Assembly: GCA_030066905.1 (NCBI GenBank)
Contig: JASJAR010000040.1
Span: forward strand, 1 to 63,691
Length of the DNA stretch: 63,691 nucleotides
Reading direction: 5' to 3'
Source of the DNA: Paracoccaceae bacterium
GTDB taxonomy: Bacteria; Pseudomonadota; Alphaproteobacteria; Rhodobacterales; Rhodobacteraceae
Part shown: positions 1-8,417 of the stretch, one piece after another
Numbering within the stretch: position 1 is the first letter of the stretch
Layout of the letters: the number at the start of each line of letters is the position of its first letter
Position numbers and translations under genes: made by a program
Notes under the pieces: generated by a model
The model's database searches: none
What the model saw: the letters and a program-made list of their open reading frames with translations, nothing else
Told to the model about the DNA's origin: nothing

Positions 1-50
1 TGCTTGATGATGAACGCCTTCTGCGCGTCCGTGAACTTCGATGCTTTCAT
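1..50 (-). CDS. IS3-family transposase OrfA, N-terminal fragment
   Basis: The ATG lies at 50-48 on the minus strand and the reading frame runs off the left edge of the window. The 16 visible codons read MKASKFTDAQKAFIIK, which resembles the N-terminus of IS3-family OrfA proteins, where a helix-turn-helix domain binds the element ends. A GAGGAG ribosome site sits about ten bases upstream. OrfA normally works with OrfB through a programmed frameshift, but neither the rest of OrfA nor OrfB can be seen. Confidence 0.65.
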   Translation of the reverse strand, partial: MKASKFTDAQKAFIIK

Positions 51-102
51 GCGTTTCCGCTCCTCTCCCAGCCAGGGATTCGATGCGAAAAACTCTACCC
101 AA
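1..102 (-). mobile_element. End of an IS3-family insertion sequence (partial)
   Basis: The first 50 bases encode the start of an IS3-type OrfA on the minus strand. Between that start codon and about position 102 lies a short leader with a GAGGAG ribosome site. Read on the minus strand the outer edge would begin TGGGTAGAGTTTTTCGC, a plausible terminal inverted repeat because IS3 OrfA genes usually start about 50 bases from the element end. The other end is outside the window, so the exact edge and any target duplication are inferred. Confidence 0.6.
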
Positions 103-347
103 GATCGGGGGCGTTTCCGGGGATCACATCACTTAAAGTTGCCATCTCGAACAGACAAGATCTGTTCACGCTGAGCGGCAGCGCAGACCACTCACTCCTG
201 TTCAATGGGTACTCTGTTCCACAAACCGCGTTGCCCGTTTTGGCTGAAAGTGAGGACTGGCAAGAACTTGTCGAGGATCTGAGGCATCGGCACAAAGAAG
301 GGTATCAAAGCTTGATGCACCTTGCAGAATTGGGAGGTGTATCATGA
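103..347 (+). pseudogene. C-terminal remnant of an unidentified CDS, apparently cut by the IS
   Basis: An open frame enters from the putative IS edge and ends at TGA 345-347. It has about 80 codons, contains QDLFTLSG and EDWQELVEDLRHRHKEGYQS, and has no credible start inside the window. The stop overlaps the ATG of the next small ORF as ATGA, the usual sign of translational coupling in a real operon. I do not recognise the protein. The simplest reading is that the IS3 element inserted into the upstream part of this gene. The frame also stays open a little way into the IS leader, so the junction is approximate. Confidence 0.4.
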
Positions 348-484
348 GCCCCTCTGTCCGCGAACGGCTACGCATCATTAGCCAGGGCCTCGATAGCCAC
401 AGCTATGTGCGCTTCAAGCACTGTGGGCGCACCTACATCTTCATGGAGGGTCGCTGGTGGACGTCTCCTAGACTCTGGAGATAG
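344..484 (+). CDS. Small hypothetical protein, 46 aa
   Basis: ATG at 344 overlaps the stop of the upstream gene (ATGA) and follows GGGAGGTG at the right distance for a ribosome site. The product begins MSPSVRERLRIISQGLDSHS, has FKHCGRTYIFMEGRWW in its second half, and is basic and aromatic-rich. I do not recognise the family. A strong intrinsic terminator follows 20 bases after the stop, so this looks like the last gene of a short transcription unit. Its place between an IS end and a tRNA suggests it belongs to an integrated element. Confidence 0.45.
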   Translation: MSPSVRERLRIISQGLDSHSYVRFKHCGRTYIFMEGRWWTSPRLWR

Positions 485-504
485 TGGCTCAAGAAAACCA
501 AAAC

Positions 505-534
505 GGCCGTCCCAAATCGGGGCGGCCATTTTTT
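505..534 (+). terminator. Intrinsic terminator
   Basis: The stem GGCCGTCCC (505-513) pairs with GGGGCGGCC (519-527) with one G-T wobble, closes on a five-base AAATC loop, and is followed by A and six T residues. It ends the small-ORF transcription unit just upstream. Confidence 0.85.
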
Positions 535-552
535 GCGTGGTACGATGCAGAA

Positions 553-571
553 CCTTGCATCATCCTTGCAT
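553..571. repeat. Direct repeat CCTTGCAT x2, 11-bp spacing
   Basis: CCTTGCAT occurs at 553-560 and again at 564-571, separated by CAT, so the two copies lie 11 bp (about one helical turn) apart. They lie about 50 bp from the 3' end of tRNA-Thr. Such short direct repeats beside a tRNA 3' end could be arm-type integrase sites of an integrated element, but no integrase gene is visible, so this is only a suggestion. Confidence 0.35.
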
Positions 572-619
572 ACTGGTTTTCGAGGAATACGCAAAACCAA
601 CGTAACCCGTTGATTTTAT

Positions 620-695
620 TGGTGCCGCTGAAGGGACTCGAACCCCCGACCCCATCATTACGAATGACGTGCTCTACCAGCTGAGCTACAGCGGC
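620..695 (-). tRNA. tRNA-Thr (anticodon CGT)
   Basis: On the minus strand the sequence starts GCCGCTGTAGCTCAG and ends CAGCGGCA-CCA. The seven-pair acceptor stem GCCGCTG/CAGCGGC closes, the D-arm (AGCTCAGCTGGTAGAGC) and T-arm (GGTTCGAGTCC) are standard, and the anticodon loop is TTCGTAA, giving anticodon CGT, which reads the Thr codon ACG. The CCA end is encoded. The 3' end faces the accessory segment at 1-600, the usual orientation when an element has integrated at a tRNA 3' end. Confidence 0.97.
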
Positions 696-770
696 CACCG
701 CGCCCTGTTATTGGGCGTTGGTTGAAAGGTCAACCGGGCGGCGGCAACCGGTTGGCGCGGCGGAGTTGCG

Positions 771-2267
771 CTAGCGGCCGGTGGTACCGGTCTTGTCGTC
801 CGAAGGCTCGTCCGGTGTGTTGGCCGGCTCTCCGGTAGGGGCAGCCTCAGCCTCGATAGTCTCGGCGTCTTCGACCTCCGGTTCCGGCTCGGGCTGGCCG
901 ACGATGAGCGGCAGCATTTCCTCGCCCGCGGGCATTGAGAGATTCTCCCGGGACGGGCGGGTCCATGCCAGGCTGTCGAACGCGCCGCAATTGTCGCAGA
1001 CGGGGTCCCAGGCGGCATGGACGGTATGGCAGTTGCCGCAGACCCATTGCGGCCCGCGGGTGGCGGTGAGCGCACGGGCGAGATAGCCCTTCACGACCGC
1101 ATCCTCAGCCCCCGATCCGCGCTCGACCGCGGCCATAATCGTGAGGCTCCGCGCAGTCGGGTCGGTTTCCGCGAGGTCTCCAAGCGCGGCCCGTGCTGCA
1201 TCAAAGCGTCCGGCGGCGATGTTCAACTCTGCCACGAGCATCCGGGTCTCGGGGTCGTTCGGCTTGATGCGCGTGATCTCGCCAAACCGCTTGATCCGCG
1301 CCTCGGGCGTTTCGTCGGGGTCGATCCGCGCGAAGGCGGCGGCAAGGTTAGGATGCGGCGAGGCCGCCCAGGCCTTCTTCAGAACCCGCGCGGCATAGCG
1401 CGGCTTTTTGTCGGCGATATACTGGTCGGCGGCCATGACCGCCGCGGGCACCAGATCAGGTGAGAGCTTGTTGGCTTCGATCGTGGCTTCCCGCCGCCCG
1501 ATCGAGGCGTCCTTGTCGATGAGATCGCGCGCCTCCGACAAGGCAAGTACCGCATCGCGGCGGCGGTGCACGTCGCGCGGCAACGCGCCGTGGCGGAGCT
1601 TCGCGCCAAGCGTCTTGCGCGCGCCCTTCCAATCCTGATTGCCCGCCTGAAGCTTCAGGAGCACGTCCTGGGTTTCTTCGTGGCGCGGTTTCAGCGCGAA
1701 GGCCTTCTCGGCGAGCTTCAGGGCGGTATCCGTATCGCCGTCGGCGAGCTTCTGCTTCAGAACACCGCGCACGCCGACGAAGCGGGTGCGGTCATCGGCG
1801 AGAAGCTTCTTGTAGGTCTCCTCGGCCTTTTTGCGGTCGCCCACCATCTCCGCGGCCTGGGCAGTCAGGAGATTGGTGAGTTCCGGCCGCTTGAGGTAGC
1901 GTTCGGCGCGCGCGGCTTTCGTCATGGCAAGGCGGCCTTCGCCCGAGGCGAGCGCCATCATCCCGTCGGACAGCGCGTCGAAGCCCCGCCGCTCCTGGTT
2001 GCGGCCCCACCAGCGCGAGAGCGCCGTCTCGTCGCCGCTCATGAACCGCAGGATCGCAATGGCGAGGCTGATGAGCTTCAAAAGCACCCAGAGTCCTGCA
2101 AGAAGAACGAGGGCTGCGATGACGGATTCGAGGGGCCCGAGCGTGAATTCGGTTGCCGCGACCGACACCCTCACTCCGCCTTCGCTTTCGAGAAGCAACC
2201 CGGCGCCGAAGGCCAGCGCTGCGACGATGCCTATGAAGAGAACGATTTTTATCAAAGACCAAAGCAT
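771..2267 (-). CDS. hemY: HemY-like TPR membrane protein with C-terminal four-cysteine knuckle
   Basis: The 498-residue protein starts with two membrane helices (about residues 5-27 and 44-72), followed by the HemY N-terminal region and a long helical array of TPR-like repeats (about 90-400). Near the end C410, C413, C424 and C427 form two CxxC knuckles, the kind that binds zinc or iron. The last 65 residues are acidic and probably disordered. This is the HemY of COG3898, not a protoporphyrinogen oxidase; its biochemical role in tetrapyrrole metabolism is unsettled. It follows the mitofilin-like gene by 10 bases, and hemD lies further upstream on the same strand, so it is probably the last gene of a heme-linked operon. 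Confidence 0.85.
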   Translation of the reverse strand: MLWSLIKIVLFIGIVAALAFGAGLLLESEGGVRVSVAATEFTLGPLESVIAALVLLAGLWVLLKLISLAIAILRFMSGDETALSRWWGRNQERRGFDALSDGMMALASGEGRLAMTKAARAERYLKRPELTNLLTAQAAEMVGDRKKAEETYKKLLADDRTRFVGVRGVLKQKLADGDTDTALKLAEKAFALKPRHEETQDVLLKLQAGNQDWKGARKTLGAKLRHGALPRDVHRRRDAVLALSEARDLIDKDASIGRREATIEANKLSPDLVPAAVMAADQYIADKKPRYAARVLKKAWAASPHPNLAAAFARIDPDETPEARIKRFGEITRIKPNDPETRMLVAELNIAAGRFDAARAALGDLAETDPTARSLTIMAAVERGSGAEDAVVKGYLARALTATRGPQWVCGNCHTVHAAWDPVCDNCGAFDSLAWTRPSRENLSMPAGEEMLPLIVGQPEPEPEVEDAETIEAEAAPTGEPANTPDEPSDDKTGTTGR

Positions 2268-2277
2268 CGTTCCGTCC

Positions 2278-3429
2278 TTACATCGCGTCTATGCTGCCCG
2301 AGAGCGTCTCGAGGGCGTCCAGCGCGGCCTGCCGGACCTCTGCCCGCTCAAGCCAGGCGCCCAGTGCTGCCGCGGGCCCGTCGTCGAGTGCCCTGAGTTC
2401 GCCCAGGGCCGCTCCTAGGTCGCCCGTCCCGAGCGCTGCTTCGGCGCGCGACAGGATTGCGTCCGCATCGTCGCCTTCGCGCGGCTGGAGCGACCGTGCG
2501 TTTGTCTGATTGAGCAGAAAGGCCGCGACCCGTTCGACCGCACCGGCCCCTTCGGCGGGTCCGCGAGCCGCCGCTTGCAAGGCTGACCTGGCGGCCTCGG
2601 GAAAACTCCGCTGAAGCTGGCTCAGAGGTGCGATGCCATCCTCGGCCACGTCCGACAGCCCGGCCGGCACCTCGACGCCGTCAAGACCGGCAAGCGCGTC
2701 GGCGAAGGGCGCGCCGGTGTCGAGGGCAATTTCGATCTCGGCCGCCGTCGCCCGCAGTTCGGCCTGGCGCTCGGCCTGTGCCGCTGCGGCGCGCACGGCC
2801 TCCGCCTCGGCCCGGGCCGCCGCCGCTTCTTCCTCGGCTGCCCGGGTCACTCGATCGACCTCGGCCTGAAAAGCCGCCATCTGATCGTTGAACGCGCCGG
2901 TGAAGTCAGGCATCTCGGGCGCCGGTCCGCCGGCGTCCGAAATGTTGCCGGAAAGCTCGGCCACCTCGGAGCGCAAAGTCTCGAGTTCGCCGCCGAGGGT
3001 CTCGACAGCAGCCTCAAGCCCGGTGTCGGGCTGCGGCGCGACAGCGGCCTCGGCCACCGATTGCTCGAGCATGTCGAGACGCCCCGCGACCGTGCCAAAA
3101 TTCTCTTCGAGCGCCGACAGCCGGGACCGGATCTCGGGGTCGGGCTCTTCGGGCCTGGGCCAGCCGTCCGGCACCGCAAAGGTCGCCAGGGCAAACCCTA
3201 TTAGAGCGGCAGCCACGCCGCCAAGAAAAAGCGGAAAGAACCCGCCGCCGGATGACGAATCGGGGGCGGAGGCCGGTGCTGGCGGCGGCGCGGCCGGCTC
3301 AGGTGCCAGTTTGGCGACAGAGGCGGGCTCGGGGGCAGGTTCAACCGATACCGGTGCGTCCCCGACGACGACCGGCCCCGCATTTCGCGTCTCCCGTGCC
3401 GGTCCCCTGATGTCGGCCAAATCGGTCAC
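2278..3429 (-). CDS. Mitofilin-like / HemX-type inner-membrane protein
   Basis: The start is taken as GTG at 3429, because AAGGAG (3441-3436) lies six bases upstream; an earlier GTG at 3456 lacks a comparable site. The 383-residue product has a proline/alanine-rich cytoplasmic segment, one membrane helix around residues 75-95, then a long alanine- and glutamate-rich coiled coil (about 105-235) and a helical C-terminal domain. This matches COG4223, alphaproteobacterial proteins related to mitochondrial mitofilin (Mic60) and to HemX. Mic60-type proteins shape inner membranes and contact outer-membrane partners; that role here is inferred. In the heme locus it sits between hemD and hemY. Confidence 0.85.
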   Translation of the reverse strand: MTDLADIRGPARETRNAGPVVVGDAPVSVEPAPEPASVAKLAPEPAAPPPAPASAPDSSSGGGFFPLFLGGVAAALIGFALATFAVPDGWPRPEEPDPEIRSRLSALEENFGTVAGRLDMLEQSVAEAAVAPQPDTGLEAAVETLGGELETLRSEVAELSGNISDAGGPAPEMPDFTGAFNDQMAAFQAEVDRVTRAAEEEAAAARAEAEAVRAAAAQAERQAELRATAAEIEIALDTGAPFADALAGLDGVEVPAGLSDVAEDGIAPLSQLQRSFPEAARSALQAAARGPAEGAGAVERVAAFLLNQTNARSLQPREGDDADAILSRAEAALGTGDLGAALGELRALDDGPAAALGAWLERAEVRQAALDALETLSGSIDAM

Positions 3430-3534
3430 ATTGCGCTCCTTGTCGGCTGACTTCACCGGCCGTACCGCGAAAAAAGAATCCCATTCCGGGCGGTTGACGC
3501 CCGTCGTTCAGCAAACTCCCCCCGACCGGCAAGG

Positions 3535-4242
3535 TCAACCGTTCCGTAATCCGGCGATTAGCTCGGCGGTCGTGTCGACCATCGACGTCAGAGTTGGGCG
3601 CGGGGCAATGCGCGCCGTCCGCCCCCAGGCCGCGGCAACGGCTTCGCTCATGGCGACCGCATGAAGCGGCGCGACCGCCTGCTCGGTCCAGTCCGCGACG
3701 ATGGCCGCCGAGCGCGGCGAGAAGAGCGGCAGAACGACCGATGCCGTTCCGGATACCAAACGCGCGGCATCCGCATTGGGGCTGCTTTCGGGCTGGTCGT
3801 AGACCACGCGCTCGTCGACCTCGATCCCGAAGCCCGCGAGCTGCCCGGCGACATCGCCCGTCACATGCTGCCCGCGCAGGTAGAGAAGCGGCGAGCGGGG
3901 CCGGGCGCCCGTGATGACACGCACCAGATCGTCGACGGTACCACCGGCGGTGACGGCGTCGAAGCCGGCGCGCTCTGCCGCTCTTGCCGTCGCGTCGCCG
4001 ACGCACCAGGCGCTGACACCCCGCCGTCCGGTCACCCCGACGAGGGCATGTGCGGAGGTCACGATGACCCCCCCATGTCCCTCGATGTCCACCGGCCGGC
4101 CGACATGCTCAATCGAGATGGCAGGCGATATCGCCGCCTCGCCCATCGCCACGCCGCGACGGGCAAGCTCAGCCAGAAACCGCTCCGAAGCCGCGCGCGG
4201 CCGCGTCATCAGGATATGCGGCGGGCTTGCCTTGTCTGCCAT
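3535..4242 (-). CDS. hemD: Uroporphyrinogen-III synthase
   Basis: The 235-residue protein is a cytoplasmic HemD that closes and inverts ring D of hydroxymethylbilane to give uroporphyrinogen III, the branch point to heme, siroheme and cobalamin. The N-terminus [17 protein letters not shown] and the VIVTSAHAL segment are typical of the family, which is recognised by fold more than by strict motifs. The frame stays open further upstream, but the start at [10 protein letters not shown] (4242) gives the normal length. It is divergent from tsaD, with 59 bases between the starts, a gene pair common in alphaproteobacteria. A 105-base gap separates it from the mitofilin-like gene downstream. Confidence 0.9.
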   Translation of the reverse strand: MADKASPPHILMTRPRAASERFLAELARRGVAMGEAAISPAISIEHVGRPVDIEGHGGVIVTSAHALVGVTGRRGVSAWCVGDATARAAERAGFDAVTAGGTVDDLVRVITGARPRSPLLYLRGQHVTGDVAGQLAGFGIEVDERVVYDQPESSPNADAARLVSGTASVVLPLFSPRSAAIVADWTEQAVAPLHAVAMSEAVAAAWGRTARIAPRPTLTSMVDTTAELIAGLRNG

Positions 4243-4301
4243 GTCGCCGGGTGCTACCTGCCCCGCCGACCCCGCGCAACACCCGCAGAAAGCGCGCCGT
4301 G

Positions 4302-5393
4302 ATGAAACCGCTGACAGTCCTTGGAATCGAGACGAGCTGCGACGACACCGCAGCCGCAATCGTCCAGGAGGCGGCCTTGGGCGACCGGATATTGTCGAAC
4401 GTGGTGATGTCGCAGGAGCGCCTCCATGCCGCATTCGGCGGTGTGGTGCCCGAGATCGCGGCCCGCGCCCATGCCGAAAAGCTCGATCACGCGGTCGAGG
4501 CCGCCCTCGACGAGGCCGGGCTCGGTCTTCCGGACATCGACGCGATTGCGGTCACCGCCGGCCCGGGTCTGATTGGCGGCGTTCTCTCCGGCGTAATGCT
4601 CGCCAAGGGCCTTGCGGCGGGTTCGGGCAGGCCACTCGTGGGGGTCAATCATCTGGCGGGGCACGCGCTCACGCCGCGTCTCACAGACGATCTTGCCTAT
4701 CCCTACCTGATGCTCCTGGTCTCCGGCGGTCATTGCCAGTTCCTCATCGTCCGCGGGCCCGATGCCTTCCAACGGCTCGGCGGAACCATCGATGACGCAC
4801 CGGGCGAGGCGTTCGACAAGACCGCCCGCGTTCTCGGCCTCAGCCAGCCAGGCGGTCCGGCCATCGAGCGGGAAGCCGGTCAAGGCGACCCCAACCGGTT
4901 CAGCCTCCCCCGCCCCTTGCTCGACCGGGAGGGGTGCGACCTCTCGTTTTCCGGCCTCAAGACGGCCGCGATCCGCGAGATCGAGAGGCTGACCGCCGCG
5001 CAAGGCGGTCTTACCGAGGCCGACAGGGCGGACTTGGCGGCGTCGTTCCAAAGCGCAGTCACGGATGTACTGGCGGAAAAGTCCCGGCGGGCGTTGGAGG
5101 CTTATATTGCCGAAGCCCCCCGCCAACCGGTGCTTGCCGTGGCAGGCGGCGTGGCAGCCAACGAGACGATCCGGTCGGCCCTTCGGAGCGTGGCGGAGGC
5201 GGCCGGCGCTCGGTTCGTCGCCCCGCCGCTGGCGTTATGCACCGACAACGGCGCGATGATCGCATGGGCCGGCATCGAGCTCCTGCATGCCGGCCACCTC
5301 AGCGATATGACGCTCGCAGCCCGGCCACGCTGGCCGCTCGATACCGGGCAGGCCCCGCTCCTTGGGTCGGGAAAGAAAGGAGCCAAGGCGTGA
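4302..5393 (+). CDS. tsaD: tRNA N6-adenosine threonylcarbamoyltransferase TsaD
   Basis: TsaD transfers the threonylcarbamoyl group from TC-AMP to A37 of ANN-decoding tRNAs, working with TsaB, TsaE and TsaC. The 363-residue product begins [17 protein letters not shown], the kinase-like fold signature, and carries HLAGH, the metal-binding histidine pair, near residue 115. The ATG at 4302 fits the family N-terminus; an upstream in-frame ATG would add a non-conserved tail. Its stop overlaps the GTG of gpsA by four bases. tsaE lies elsewhere in this window (16841), so two members of the pathway are encoded here but in different operons. Confidence 0.97.
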   Translation: MKPLTVLGIETSCDDTAAAIVQEAALGDRILSNVVMSQERLHAAFGGVVPEIAARAHAEKLDHAVEAALDEAGLGLPDIDAIAVTAGPGLIGGVLSGVMLAKGLAAGSGRPLVGVNHLAGHALTPRLTDDLAYPYLMLLVSGGHCQFLIVRGPDAFQRLGGTIDDAPGEAFDKTARVLGLSQPGGPAIEREAGQGDPNRFSLPRPLLDREGCDLSFSGLKTAAIREIERLTAAQGGLTEADRADLAASFQSAVTDVLAEKSRRALEAYIAEAPRQPVLAVAGGVAANETIRSALRSVAEAAGARFVAPPLALCTDNGAMIAWAGIELLHAGHLSDMTLAARPRWPLDTGQAPLLGSGKKGAKA

Positions 5394-6343
5394 GCCGCGT
5401 TGCCGTTCTCGGCGCCGGTGCATTCGGCACGGCACTGGCAATCACCCTCTCCCGCAGCGGCCGGCGGGTGACCCTTTGGGCCCGCGAGGGCGCCGGGACG
5501 ATGGAGAAGACGCGACAATCCGGCCCGCGCCTCCCCGGGTTCGACCTGCCCGACAGCCTGTCTGTAACAGGCGATCTCGGCGCGGCGGCAGCCGACGTTC
5601 AGCTCATCTGTGTGCCGATGCAGGCTCTGGTAGACTTCCTCGCCGAGCCCCGTGCCGCCACCGCCCCCACCCTTGTGGCCTGTATGAAGGGCATCGACTT
5701 GCGAACCGGCGAGGGGCCTTCGGCAGTGATCGCCCGGCTTCGGCCGGAGGCTGCTCCTGCGGTTCTCACCGGTCCGAGCTTTTCAGCCGACATCGCCAGT
5801 GGCCTGCCAACCGCCCTCACCCTCGCCTGCTCCGACGATACGCTCGGAAAGTCCCTGCAAGACCGGCTCTCGACACCGTCGCTCAGACTCTACCGGTCGA
5901 CCGATACGATCGGTGCGGAACTCGGCGGTGCTCTGAAGAACGTTGTCGCCCTCGCGGCAGGCATCGCGATCGGCGCGGGCCTGGGCGACAGTGCCCGTGC
6001 CGCACTCATTGCCCGCGGCATGGCGGAGATTGCCCGTATCGCCACGCATTTTGGCGCCGACCCCCCGACGCTGATGGGCCTGTCCGGCCTCGGCGATCTC
6101 GTGCTGACCGCAACATCCGAAAAGTCCCGCAACTTCGCAGCCGGCCTCGCCATCGGCAGCGGCGCGCCCCTGCCCTCCGCGACAACCGAAGGCATCGCCA
6201 CGGCGGCCGCCATGGCCGGCATCGCCGCGCGGGACAGGATCGACGCCCCGATCATCGCCACGGTCGCGCGCATCACCACCGGAGATCTCGCGGTCGCAGA
6301 CGCCATCGACACGCTTCTCGCCCGTCCACTCAAGGAGGAATAA
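5390..6343 (+). CDS. gpsA: NAD(P)H-dependent glycerol-3-phosphate dehydrogenase
   Basis: GpsA reduces dihydroxyacetone phosphate to sn-glycerol 3-phosphate, the backbone of phospholipids. The 317-residue protein starts [17 protein letters not shown], the GxGxxG dinucleotide-binding loop, and has [14 protein letters not shown] and the [18 protein letters not shown] block of the C-terminal catalytic domain. The start is GTG at 5390, overlapping the tsaD stop, with AAAGGAG upstream. The tsaD-gpsA-YciI order with overlapping or near-touching genes points to one operon. Confidence 0.95.
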   Translation: MSRVAVLGAGAFGTALAITLSRSGRRVTLWAREGAGTMEKTRQSGPRLPGFDLPDSLSVTGDLGAAAADVQLICVPMQALVDFLAEPRAATAPTLVACMKGIDLRTGEGPSAVIARLRPEAAPAVLTGPSFSADIASGLPTALTLACSDDTLGKSLQDRLSTPSLRLYRSTDTIGAELGGALKNVVALAAGIAIGAGLGDSARAALIARGMAEIARIATHFGADPPTLMGLSGLGDLVLTATSEKSRNFAAGLAIGSGAPLPSATTEGIATAAAMAGIAARDRIDAPIIATVARITTGDLAVADAIDTLLARPLKEE

Positions 6344-6346
6344 CCC

Positions 6347-6619
6347 ATGCACGTCGCCCTCATCGCCCGGGACAAACCGGGCGCGCTTGACGTCAGAAAG
6401 GAAAATCGCGAGGCGCATCTCGCCTACGGCGCAGCGTCGGGTAAGGTCGCCATGGCCGGGCCGTTGCTGGATGAAAACGGCGAGATGTGCGGCTCACTGA
6501 TCGTCCTCGGCGTGGCCGACATGGCCGAGGCCGAGGTCTGGGCGGCCAACGACCCCTATGCGCTCGCCGGGCTCTTTCAGTCGGTGGAGCTCAACGAATG
6601 GAAAAAGGTGATCGGCTGA
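6347..6619 (+). CDS. YciI family protein
   Basis: This 90-residue cytoplasmic protein has the ferredoxin-like YciI fold. The visible hallmarks are the N-terminal strand with ALIARDKPGAL, R and H in ENREAHLAYG, and the WAANDPYALAGLFQSVEL tail, where a His-Asp pair is proposed to form the active-site pocket. The exact reaction is unknown; the family includes chloromuconolactone dehalogenase-like enzymes. The gene starts three bases after gpsA and ends overlapping the EVE gene by one base, so it is translated from the same message. Confidence 0.88.
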   Translation: MHVALIARDKPGALDVRKENREAHLAYGAASGKVAMAGPLLDENGEMCGSLIVLGVADMAEAEVWAANDPYALAGLFQSVELNEWKKVIG

Positions 6620-7038
6620 TGCGGTACTGGCTCTTCAAGTCCGAACCCTCCACCTGGTCCTGGGACCAACAGAAAGCCAGGGGCGAGGCCGGCGAGGAAT
6701 GGGACGGGGTACGGAACTACCAGGCGCGCAACAACATGCGCGAGATGAAGCTCGGCGACCGGGGCTTCTTCTATCATTCGCAGACTGAGAAAGCTGTCGT
6801 CGGCATTGTGGAGGTGATCGCCGAGAGCCACCCCGACAGCACGACCGACGACGAGCGGTGGGATTGCGTGGACATTAAGGCCGTGACGGATGTCGGAACG
6901 CCGGTAACGCTGGAAATGGCCAAGGCGGACCCTCGGTTGGCGGATATGGTGCTGGTGAACAACACAAGACTTTCGGTCCAGCCGGTGACCGAGGCCGAAT
7001 GGCGGGCGATCTGCGAGCTTGGCGGGGTCAAGCCGTAA
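6619..7038 (+). CDS. EVE (PUA-like) domain protein
   Basis: The 139-residue protein is a single EVE domain, a PUA-related fold that binds modified bases in DNA or RNA. The family signature is clear: YWLFKSEPSTWSWDQQ at the start, then WDGVRNYQARNNMREM and GDRGFFYHS in the middle. The start ATG overlaps the YciI stop (TGATG). The bacterial substrate is not established. Its place after gpsA and YciI looks like operon hitch-hiking rather than a functional link. Confidence 0.93.
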   Translation: MRYWLFKSEPSTWSWDQQKARGEAGEEWDGVRNYQARNNMREMKLGDRGFFYHSQTEKAVVGIVEVIAESHPDSTTDDERWDCVDIKAVTDVGTPVTLEMAKADPRLADMVLVNNTRLSVQPVTEAEWRAICELGGVKP

Positions 7039-7094
7039 CGGCTCGCCTGGCCTTTGGCGGGGCTTGATGACAGACGTGATCCGTCGGACCGGCC

Positions 7095-7113
7095 CCCCGG
7101 ATCGAACCCGGGG
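7095..7113. repeat. REP-like palindrome, copy 1
   Basis: CCCCGG (7095-7100) pairs with CCGGGG (7108-7113) around a seven-base loop. Read in reverse, the unit matches the palindrome after grpE (48287-48311) except at a few transition positions. No T-run follows, so it is more likely a dispersed intergenic repeat than a classical terminator. Confidence 0.4.
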
Positions 7114-7156
7114 CGGGATCTTCTGAGCGTCTACCCGCCGTCCCCGGCGGCGCCGT

Positions 7157-7630
7157 CTAATTCAGCGTGGCCGGCGAGAACAGAACCCCGAACTGCTCGC
7201 ACCAGATCACGACCGATCCGTATTGCGAAAGGTCGGTGCCAGCCGGAATGTCGTAGTTTTGGTCCCCGATATTGCCCTTGAGCCGGCCGAGCGACAGCCA
7301 GGTCGAGTTGGTCACATCGGCAGAGGATTGCGGGTCGGCCGCACCGACGAGCCAGACCTCGAGATCGGGCCCGTTCGTCACCTCGAAATCGGTGAACCGG
7401 AGCACCGCCCGCCCGGCCCCGTCCTCAAAGAGCGTCGCCATGCCCTGGCCCTGGTGCACACGGTCGGCATCCCGGAACGCCCCGGACCGTGTCGGCTCCA
7501 GTGTGGCGTCCGAAAACGTTTCGCTCACCACGTCGTGGAAGAACAATGGCGAGGCGAGATACCAGAACGCCGCGCCGGAGCCGAAGCCGATCAGAAACAC
7601 CGGGATTGCAATGAGCACGAACCGTCCCAC
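7157..7630 (-). CDS. DM13 domain protein, membrane-anchored
   Basis: The 157-residue protein has one N-terminal membrane helix (about residues 4-26) followed by a single DM13 domain that would face the periplasm. The domain is recognised from GQGMATLFEDG, FEVTNGPDLEVWLV and the final NYDIPAGTDLSQYGSVVIWC, with the conserved cysteine of WCEQF. DM13 domains are proposed to take part in redox or hydroxylation reactions through that cysteine, without a proven bacterial substrate. The gene stands alone, convergent with the EVE gene. Confidence 0.88.
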   Translation of the reverse strand: MGRFVLIAIPVFLIGFGSGAAFWYLASPLFFHDVVSETFSDATLEPTRSGAFRDADRVHQGQGMATLFEDGAGRAVLRFTDFEVTNGPDLEVWLVGAADPQSSADVTNSTWLSLGRLKGNIGDQNYDIPAGTDLSQYGSVVIWCEQFGVLFSPATLN

Positions 7631-7883
7631 GAGCCCTCCATCCTTGATGGCAGGATAGGCTCAAAACGAAGGCCCGGGAAATCCTTTCATCCGGACGCAC
7701 CGACGGTCTCAACGCTTCGGGGGCCCCGACCGCCGTCAGGACCCCCGTGTCACCCGCAAGCGCCTCTCACCGCGCCTCAGTCAACCTGGATTTCAGCCCC
7801 GACCCTCCTGGTCAGTGCCTCAAAACTAGGCATCCGGTCACCTGCTGTCCACTTCACAGTGGCTAAAAGTCGAACGATCCCGG

Positions 7884-8225
7884 TCAGCCGTAGACGGCTT
7901 CCTTCCCGAAATGCTTCGTCAGAAGGTAGTAGACCACCGCCCGGTACTTGTTGCGTTCGGACCTGCCATAGGTGTCGATCACCGAATTGATCGCATCCAT
8001 CAGTTCCGGACCGTCGGACAGGCCCAGCTTCTTGACGAGGAAATTGTCCTTGACCGTCTCAAGCTCACCCTCCTGGCTCGCGGCCACGGTGGAGGCGTCG
8101 GCGTCGTAGATCGACGGGCCGCAGCCGATGGTGACCTTGGTCAGAAGGTCCATGTCGGGCTCGACGCCGCATTTCGTGCGCAGATCGTCCGCATATTTCT
8201 CGATCAGTTCGTCCCGTTTACCCAT
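7884..8225 (-). CDS. DUF2853 family protein
   Basis: A 113-residue soluble, mainly helical protein starting MGKRDELIEKYADDLRTKCG. The conserved pattern with SIYDADASTVA, a block near FLVKKLGL and RNKYRAVVYYLLTKHF places it in DUF2853, a small family of unknown function common in Rhodobacterales and Bacteroidetes. It stands as a single gene upstream of the DM13 gene on the same strand, separated by more than 250 bases that show only weak hairpins. No function is proposed. Confidence 0.85.
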   Translation of the reverse strand: MGKRDELIEKYADDLRTKCGVEPDMDLLTKVTIGCGPSIYDADASTVAASQEGELETVKDNFLVKKLGLSDGPELMDAINSVIDTYGRSERNKYRAVVYYLLTKHFGKEAVYG

Positions 8226-8417
8226 CGGGATACCCCCTTGCCTGTCTCAATCCTGCCGCCCCGTCGGCGGTATCGCCATGGTGTGCCATTCCGGGCCAGG
8301 TGACAATATTGTTGTTTGTCCCGACTGGTTTGGGCGGATTTCGCCGCGCCGGCTTCGGCCCTTTCTCGGGCTAGTGGACGACGAACTCGGGGGCGATGGC
8401 GCCCCCGCCGGCGTCGA

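Noticed and set aside
621..684. Short ORF across the tRNA ending in a PPTPSLR-like peptide
   Set aside because: This is the well-known false translation of a tRNA gene.
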